A stretch of 38,532 nucleotides of DNA from Elusimicrobiota bacterium (GTDB taxonomy: Bacteria; Elusimicrobiota; Elusimicrobia; FEN-1173). Below the pieces are notes generated by a model, which was not told where the DNA came from, searched no databases, and saw only the letters and a list, made by a program, of their open reading frames with translations. The position numbers and the translations under genes were made by a program. Below are positions 33,342 to 38,532 of this stretch, piece after piece. Position 1 is the first letter of the stretch. Each line of letters starts with the position of its first letter. The stretch is taken from positions 1 through 38,532 of the forward strand of contig JAKLDV010000009.1 in NCBI GenBank assembly GCA_022703335.1, given 5' to 3'.

Positions 33342-35492
33342 ATGGCCAAATCGCTTCTCATCGTTGAGTCTCCAACAAAAGAAAAAACCATCGGAAAAAT
33401 CCTGGGGAAGAACTTCGTCATCAAGAGCTCCTACGGACACGTTCGGGATCTGCCCACCAAGGAGTTCGGGGTGGACGTGGAGAAGGGTTTTGCGCCGCAC
33501 TACGTCGTTTTGCCCAAAGCCAAGAAGATCATTCCCGAGCTGACCCGTCTGGCCAAGGACGCCGAAACGGTGTATCTGGCCACGGACTATGACCGGGAGG
33601 GCGAGTCCATCGCCTGGCACCTCAGCGAGATACTGAAACTGGGGAAGACCAAAGGCCGGCGCATCACCTTCCATGAGATCACGCCCTCCGCCATCAAGGA
33701 GGCCATGAAACATCCGCGGGCCATTGATCAGGCGCTGGTCAACGCCCAGGTGGCGCGCCGCGTGCTCGACCGGGTGGTGGGTTATCGGCTTTCGCCGCTT
33801 CTTTGGAAAAAAGTGCGCCGCGGCCTTTCCGCCGGAAGGGTGCAGTCGGTGGCGGTGCGCCTGCTCTGCATCCGGGAGGAGGAGATCGCGCGGTTCGTGG
33901 CGGAGGAATACTGGACACTCACCGCTTTTTTGGAGAAGTCCGGCCAAGTTTTTTCGGCGGCGCTCTACGGGGAGGGCGGGAAGAAATTCGACAAGTTCGC
34001 CTTCCGCCACCGCGAGCCGCTGGACGAGGCCGTAAAGAAACTGAACGGCGCGGCGTTCACGGTGTCTTCCGTGGAGCCGCAGGAGCGGCGCCGTTCCCCC
34101 GCCCCGCCCTTCACCACCGCCAGCCTGCAGCAGGACGCCTCCCGCCGGCTTCATTTCTCCACGTCCCGCACCATGATCGTGGCGCAACAGCTCTACGAAG
34201 GCATCGAGCTGGGGGCCGAAGGGGCGGTGGGGTTGATCACTTACATGAGGACGGACTCCGTCCAGGTGGCCAAGGAGGCCCAGGCGGAGGCGCGGCAGTG
34301 GATCGAGAAAAAATTCGGGAAAGAGCACGTGCCGCCCAAGCCGCGCGTCTACAAGACGAAGAACAAGGTGGCGCAGGAGGCCCATGAGGCGATCCGGCCC
34401 ACCAAACCGTCGCGGACGCCCGACGAGGTCCGGGACTTTTTGACCGATGAGCAGTTCAAGCTCTATCAGCTCATTTGGCAGAGGTTCATGGCCGGCCAGA
34501 TGGCGGACGCCGTATACGACACGCTCACCGTGGACATCGGCGCCGCCGGATACGTTTTCCGCGCCGCCGGCCGGACCCTCCGGTTCGCCGGGTTCCTGGC
34601 CGTCTACGGGGAGTCGGAGGACGAGAAGAGCCAGGAAGAGACCCCGCCGTTGCCGCCTTTGGCCGCCGGCGACAACCTGGCGCTGAAGGAACTGAAGCCG
34701 GAACAGCATTTCACCGAACCGCCGCCGCGCTACAACGAGGCCAGCCTCGTCAAGACCTTGGAGGAACACGGCATCGGGCGCCCGTCCACCTACGCCCCCA
34801 TCATCCAGACCATCCTCGACCGCGGCTATGTGCGCCTGGAAGACCGGCGTTTCTATCCCACGGACCTGGGGAAGATGGTGGATAAACAGTTGACGGACCA
34901 TTTCCCGGACGTCGTCGACGTGGGGTTCACCGCCAAGATCGAGGACAGCCTCGACCGGATCGCCTCCGCCGAAGAAGACTGGAAAAAAGTGATCAACGAC
35001 TTCTACGCCCCGTTCGTGAAGGACCTGGAGCGGGCCGAGAAGAAAATGGAAAGGGTGCAGATCAAGCCCGTTGAAACGGAGGAGAAATGTCCCCGTTGCT
35101 CCGAGCTCATGGTCATCCGGGAGAACCGGTACGGCCGCTATCTGGCCTGCCGGAACTATCCGACCTGCCGCACCACCATCGCGCTCGATCGCGACGGAAA
35201 AAAGATATTGCCGGAACCCACCTCCGAGTTGTGCCCCAACTGCGGCAAAGCGATGCTCATGCGGACCCGCGGCCGGCTGCGGTTCCTGGCCTGCAGCGGT
35301 TATCCGGAATGCCGCACCACGTTTTCCGTGGACAAGGACGGGAACAAGATCATCCGGCCGAAGCCCGAGATGACCGACCAGAAGTGCGAAAAATGCGGGA
35401 AACCGATGCTCAAACGCGTGGGCAAACGCGGGCCGTTCCTGGCCTGCTCCGGATTCCCAAGATGCCGCAACATTAAAAAGATCCCCGCTTGA
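33342..35492 (+). CDS. topA: DNA topoisomerase I
   Basis: A 716-residue protein from ATG 33342, six bases after dprA. It begins MAKSLLIVESPTKEKTIGKI (Toprim domain), with the acidic DYDREGE motif for Mg2+ and the catalytic Tyr301 in the TYMRTDS motif of the type IA active site. Three C-terminal zinc-ribbon modules with CPxC/CxKC and CRxYPxC/CSGxPxC pairs end the protein. It relaxes negative supercoils and is essential. The dprA-topA-xerC order is common in bacteria. Confidence 0.97.
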   Translation: MAKSLLIVESPTKEKTIGKILGKNFVIKSSYGHVRDLPTKEFGVDVEKGFAPHYVVLPKAKKIIPELTRLAKDAETVYLATDYDREGESIAWHLSEILKLGKTKGRRITFHEITPSAIKEAMKHPRAIDQALVNAQVARRVLDRVVGYRLSPLLWKKVRRGLSAGRVQSVAVRLLCIREEEIARFVAEEYWTLTAFLEKSGQVFSAALYGEGGKKFDKFAFRHREPLDEAVKKLNGAAFTVSSVEPQERRRSPAPPFTTASLQQDASRRLHFSTSRTMIVAQQLYEGIELGAEGAVGLITYMRTDSVQVAKEAQAEARQWIEKKFGKEHVPPKPRVYKTKNKVAQEAHEAIRPTKPSRTPDEVRDFLTDEQFKLYQLIWQRFMAGQMADAVYDTLTVDIGAAGYVFRAAGRTLRFAGFLAVYGESEDEKSQEETPPLPPLAAGDNLALKELKPEQHFTEPPPRYNEASLVKTLEEHGIGRPSTYAPIIQTILDRGYVRLEDRRFYPTDLGKMVDKQLTDHFPDVVDVGFTAKIEDSLDRIASAEEDWKKVINDFYAPFVKDLERAEKKMERVQIKPVETEEKCPRCSELMVIRENRYGRYLACRNYPTCRTTIALDRDGKKILPEPTSELCPNCGKAMLMRTRGRLRFLACSGYPECRTTFSVDKDGNKIIRPKPEMTDQKCEKCGKPMLKRVGKRGPFLACSGFPRCRNIKKIPA

Positions 35493-35528
35493 CCGCGCGT
35501 TTTCGCCGCGCGCGGCGGCCGGGCGCTT

Positions 35529-36440
35529 ATGGAGCTTAAAGAAGGCATTCAACGTTTTCTGGTCTATCTGCGGGGGGAGCGCAACGCTTCCCGCGCCACG
35601 CTCCGGGCCTATGAGGCGGATCTCTCCGCCTTCGTCTCTTTCGTGGCCGCCCGATACAAGTCCGTCCGGTTGCTCGACTGCGACCGGTCCCTGTTGCGGT
35701 CCTACCTGGCGGAGTTGCAGTCGAAGGCCGCCAAACGGAACACCCTCCTTCGAAAGCACGCCTCCCTGCGATCCCTTTTCCGCTTTTTGCAGAGGGAGAA
35801 CTACATCGCCCAAAACCCCATGTTGGCGTTGAAGACGCCGAAACGGGAGCGGCGCATTCCCGGGTTCTTGAGTGAAAAGGAGGTCTCCTCCCTCCTGGAG
35901 ATGCTCCCGCCGCGGCCGCAGGCGCTGGCCACGCTGCGCGACAGGGCCCTCTTGGAGTTCCTGTACTCCACCGGGCTGCGTGTGGAGGAAGCCGCCGCGC
36001 TCAACGTGGAGGACGTGGACATGTGGGGGGCCTCGGCGCGGGCCCTGGGAAAAGGCGCGAAGGAACGGATCGTCCCCGTCGGGGAAACGGCCCTGAGGAT
36101 TTTACGGGAATACCTGAAGATGCGGAAGATAGACCCGCTGGAGAGTTCCCGTGTCGCCCCGGCCCGGCCGCTTTTCACCAATCCCCGGGGCGGGCGGCTC
36201 AGTTCCCGAAGCATCCGCAGCGTGGTGGACCGATGGGCGCGCCACGCGGGGCTCCGCCAGCACGTGCACCCGCACATGTTGAGGCATTCTTTCGCCACGC
36301 ACCTGCTGGACCACGGATGCGACCTGCGCGCCGTTCAGGAGATGTTGGGACATAAAAATCTCTCGACCACGCAGATTTACACGCACATGACCAAGGAACG
36401 TCTTCGTAAAATCTACGACAAGGCCCATCCCCGTGCCTAA
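35529..36440 (+). CDS. xerC: Tyrosine recombinase XerC/XerD
   Basis: A 303-residue protein of standard Xer length. An N-terminal SAM-like DNA-binding domain (FLVYLRGERNASRATLRAY) is followed by the catalytic domain with the full set R151, K175, H249, R252, H275 and Y284 (LRHSFATHL and GHKNLSTTQIYTH motifs). It resolves chromosome dimers at dif with FtsK. XerC or XerD cannot be told apart from one copy; the symbol follows the topA-xerC gene order. The end overlaps the next gene by 8 bases. Confidence 0.93.
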   Translation: MELKEGIQRFLVYLRGERNASRATLRAYEADLSAFVSFVAARYKSVRLLDCDRSLLRSYLAELQSKAAKRNTLLRKHASLRSLFRFLQRENYIAQNPMLALKTPKRERRIPGFLSEKEVSSLLEMLPPRPQALATLRDRALLEFLYSTGLRVEEAAALNVEDVDMWGASARALGKGAKERIVPVGETALRILREYLKMRKIDPLESSRVAPARPLFTNPRGGRLSSRSIRSVVDRWARHAGLRQHVHPHMLRHSFATHLLDHGCDLRAVQEMLGHKNLSTTQIYTHMTKERLRKIYDKAHPRA

Positions 36441-37389
36441 GGGACCGTTGCATCAGGACAAGATCAGCCTCCTCATGGAGGAAACCGGATGTGACCAAAA
36501 ACAGGCCGAGTTGGCCATGACGTCGGTCGGCTACAATCTGGAAAAGGCCATCCGCACCATCGGCACGCTGCTGAAGAACATCGTGGTCGTCCGGGTCAAG
36601 TTCCACGTCCCCAGCCAGCATCTCTACGGGCTGGTGATCCTCCTCGCCGACGTCCGCCGTCGCAGTTTGTTCCGTATCCGAGCCGTCGTTTCCTACAACC
36701 CCGCCCTTTATGAGACCCCGTTGGCGGGCGACTGGTATGATTTCGAAAAGACCATCTACGCCTTCCGCCTGCACGACGGCACGCTGCAGCAGGTGACCCA
36801 AAATCTGGAGAAAACGCTGCAGGAGTGGTTCGAAAAGAACTCCCAGGAGGGGTTGTACGACGTCCTGACCGTCGAGCGGATCGAGGGGTTGCGGGAGATT
36901 TTCCAAAAATCGCTTTTCGGGTATTTCACCGACAACGCCCTCGAGATGCAACTGTCCAGCGACGAACTCAATCTGGAGCAGTTCCGGCGCTTCAAGCTGG
37001 AAGAGGAAACCGTACCGTCCCGGCCGGAGGGGGGGCCGGACGACCATTCGGGGAGCAAGTTGGTCTTGAACATCGATCTGCAGCAGGACGCGGACGGCAT
37101 CCCCGCGCGCGAGGTGAAGGCGGGAGATTTCGTCTATGCCCTGTTGACCGACGGCCGCGACATCGCGCAGTACCTCTCGAAATTACTGGGCGGCAGCGGG
37201 GAGCACGGGCTCAAGCCGCTGCCCGCGCCGGTGGAATCCTCCCGGCGCGACGGTGAGACCATCAGTTTTCAGATACGTCTGTCGGGGACGATCGTGGGCG
37301 TGGCGGAGGTCGGGGCGGACAGCCTGGTGCGGTTGCAGAAGCGGACGGCGATGTCGTGGTGGAGGCGGCTGGTCCCTTTTTGGGAATAG
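36433..37389 (+). CDS. UBA/TS-N-like domain protein of unknown function
   Basis: A 318-residue protein starting at GTG 36433 inside the end of xerC. Residues 6-46 (ISLLMEETGCDQKQAELAMT, then YNLEKAIRTIG) have the helical pattern of UBA/TS-N domains, as in EF-Ts. The remainder has a conserved-looking alpha/beta region (VVVRVKFHVPSQHLYGLVIL, DWYDFEKTIYAFR) and a C-terminal part containing the beta segment ETISFQIRLSGTIVGVAEVG and an aromatic end (SWWRRLVPFWE). It is cytoplasmic. No family is recognised for the main part; association with xerC may reflect only operon placement. Confidence 0.8.
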   Translation: MPKGPLHQDKISLLMEETGCDQKQAELAMTSVGYNLEKAIRTIGTLLKNIVVVRVKFHVPSQHLYGLVILLADVRRRSLFRIRAVVSYNPALYETPLAGDWYDFEKTIYAFRLHDGTLQQVTQNLEKTLQEWFEKNSQEGLYDVLTVERIEGLREIFQKSLFGYFTDNALEMQLSSDELNLEQFRRFKLEEETVPSRPEGGPDDHSGSKLVLNIDLQQDADGIPAREVKAGDFVYALLTDGRDIAQYLSKLLGGSGEHGLKPLPAPVESSRRDGETISFQIRLSGTIVGVAEVGADSLVRLQKRTAMSWWRRLVPFWE

Positions 37390-37419
37390 AAAAGAGGACT
37401 GGGCGCGGAGTCGCCGCGG

Positions 37420-38208
37420 TCAGTTTGCGGTCTGTTGTCGGATCCAGTCCAGAATACGTTTTTCCAATTTCCCGTCGAAAAGCTGAACCCCGTGAGCTCC
37501 CTGGGGCCCCCCCTGTTCAAGAAGCATCTTCCTTAAGTTCGGGTTGTTGCCCGTCGAAGACAAGAGGCGCAGGACGCTCGAATAGGCGTAGGCGTCCGGT
37601 TTGGCGGCCAGCAGCAGGGCCGGCCGGGACAATCCTTTGACGGCCGGCTCGGCGGCGATGCCGGCGTATTCCATCCCCGGGGAGAGCAGTACGGCGGCGG
37701 GGATGTCGGCTTGCAAGGCCGCGACGTTCAGGGAGACGTTGGCGCCCAGGCTGGCGCCGACGAGGATCATGCGTTTTTTTGAGAGTTTTTTTTGTTCATT
37801 AAGGGCGGTGACGGCATCGGTCAGGTCCGAGACCATCTTGCGCCAGAAGAGGGGGTTTTGGCCGAAGGACGGGTCGCGGTAATCCACCGTTGATCCGCGG
37901 CGGGTCAACCGGCTGGCGCCGTGGCCCCGGGCGTCGTAGGCAAAGGTTCCCCAGCCGCGTCCGGCCGCCTGGGCCACGAGGGGGGCCCATTCGCCCCGGG
38001 TGCTCCCCAAGCCGTGCAAGAGGATGAGGAAAGGGGCCTTGTCGGTTTGGGGCGGTTCGAAATCGCCGACGATCAGAACGGGATCGTCGCCGTCCGACGA
38101 TGTGAGGTAACGGAAGATTTCTCCCTGGGCGGGGGTCGTCCCCGCCAGACCCAGGAGGAGCGCGAGGACGATTTTCGCGGCCGAAAGGGAGTTCGGCGTT
38201 CTGGTCAC
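37420..38208 (-). CDS. Secreted alpha/beta hydrolase
   Basis: A 262-residue protein on the minus strand from GTG 38208, which overlaps the stop of the upstream minus-strand gene (GTGA) and has GAGGAA about 9 bases upstream. A signal peptide (AKIVLALLLGLAGTTPAQG) precedes the fold: oxyanion HGLGS, the YDARGHGAS strand, nucleophile S153 in GASLGA, then D205 (AAKPDAYA) and H239 (GAHGVQLF), a complete catalytic triad. It is probably a periplasmic esterase or dienelactone-hydrolase-like enzyme; the substrate is unknown. It runs toward the 36433 gene, and the 30-base gap between the two stops has only a weak GC hairpin. Confidence 0.87.
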   Translation of the reverse strand: MTRTPNSLSAAKIVLALLLGLAGTTPAQGEIFRYLTSSDGDDPVLIVGDFEPPQTDKAPFLILLHGLGSTRGEWAPLVAQAAGRGWGTFAYDARGHGASRLTRRGSTVDYRDPSFGQNPLFWRKMVSDLTDAVTALNEQKKLSKKRMILVGASLGANVSLNVAALQADIPAAVLLSPGMEYAGIAAEPAVKGLSRPALLLAAKPDAYAYSSVLRLLSSTGNNPNLRKMLLEQGGPQGAHGVQLFDGKLEKRILDWIRQQTAN

Positions 38209-38532
38209 CGGTAAAAATTCCTCGGCCAGGAGTGGGCTTTGAGTTTTTCCAGGAGGTCGGAAGAGAACGGAGGAAGGTCGCTCGCCCGGACGTTGGCTTC
38301 CACGTGCGGAGGTTTTCGCATCCCGGGAATGACGGTGCTCACCGCCGGATGGCTGAGACAGAATTTGAGGGCCGCCGTTGCCATGTCGGGCGCCGACTCG
38401 GCGAGGAGGGGGCGGAGACGGTCGATCCGTGCCACGACCTCCCTCAGCCGGCCTTTGAAGTAGTCGCCGCGGAAATCCCCGTCCTCGAAGACGGTGTTTT
38501 CCGTGAACGCGCCGGTGAGGGATCCCTCGTCG
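38205..38532 (-). CDS. Aldo/keto reductase, C-terminal part (5' end outside window)
   Basis: The minus-strand frame is open to the window edge and gives about 108 residues: GSLTGAFTENTVFEDGDFRG, then KFCLSHPAVSTVIPGMRKPP and HVEANVRASDLPPFSSDLLE. These match the C-terminal NADPH-binding part of aldo/keto reductases, including the VIPG and R(K)PxHVxxN signature for the cofactor's 2'-phosphate. The catalytic Tyr/Lys region is outside. It is coupled by a 4-base overlap to the hydrolase gene. Confidence 0.9.
   Translation of the reverse strand, partial: DEGSLTGAFTENTVFEDGDFRGDYFKGRLREVVARIDRLRPLLAESAPDMATAALKFCLSHPAVSTVIPGMRKPPHVEANVRASDLPPFSSDLLEKLKAHSWPRNFYR

Noticed and set aside
35493-35528. 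GC-rich hairpin between topA and xerC
   Set aside because: A stem can be drawn but there is no T-run and the genes are probably cotranscribed.
33294-35813. Minus-strand open frame of over 800 codons opposite topA
   Set aside because: topA is unmistakable on the plus strand; the opposite frame has no recognisable domain.

Overview
This is a densely packed, high-GC bacterial window. It looks like an uncultured diderm (outer-membrane) lineage: it encodes a C-terminal-Phe beta-barrel-like protein, a periplasmic LysM protein and secreted TPR and hydrolase proteins. The gene order LysM / TPR / HTH / dprA / topA / xerC, combined with an enormous run of radical-SAM genes, suggests Elusimicrobiota or a neighbouring candidate phylum. 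That placement is inference; no rRNA or tRNA gene was seen.

Region 1 (1-26332) is the remarkable part. Nineteen consecutive or near-consecutive genes, all on the plus strand, encode radical-SAM-family proteins; the first is cut by the window edge. They fall into three paralogous groups. (A) Seven large proteins have an N-terminal cobalamin-binding-type domain, a radical-SAM core and a TPR-like tail (1-393 partial, 3969, 5621, 7588, 9546, 11602, 13491). (B) Four have a radical-SAM core plus a SPASM-type C-terminus (390, 1875, 15471, 20672). (C) Eight are short proteins with a FxWxxxxxCNYRCxYC-type start and a Cys-rich C-terminus (3032, 16623, 17718, 18847, 19745, 21844, 22788, 24653). Two adjacent group-A members (9546, 11602) have lost the canonical CxxxCxxC cluster motif and look like pseudoenzymes. 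The last group-C member is fused to an N-terminal domain that resembles a metallo-beta-lactamase fold without its metal-binding histidines. One membrane-anchored SGNH hydrolase (23630) is embedded in the array. Genes are separated by 0-40 bases or overlap by 4 (NTGA), so the array reads as one long operon. No precursor peptide, transporter or NRPS/PKS gene is visible, so the product is unknown; a multi-step biosynthesis of an unusual metabolite, cofactor or lipid/glycan modification is the most natural inference.

Region 2 (26329-28724) is the operon tail: a 56-residue orphan ORF, a small Cys-rich DUF6485-like protein, the ComM/YifB AAA+ ATPase, a small two-helix membrane protein, and a strong intrinsic terminator at 28699-28724 that oddly lies inside the likely signal-peptide coding region of the next gene.

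Region 3 (28640-31780) holds envelope genes: an outer-membrane barrel protein with a duplicated N-terminal motif, a decayed minus-strand BatE-like (TM-SH3) gene remnant, a strong sigma-70 type promoter, a LysM protein and a TPR protein.

Region 4 (31781-37389) is a housekeeping DNA-processing cluster: HTH regulator, DprA, topoisomerase I, XerC/D recombinase and a UBA/TS-N-like protein. Region 5 (37420-38532, minus strand) has a secreted alpha/beta hydrolase and the C-terminal part of an aldo/keto reductase, transcribed convergently toward region 4.
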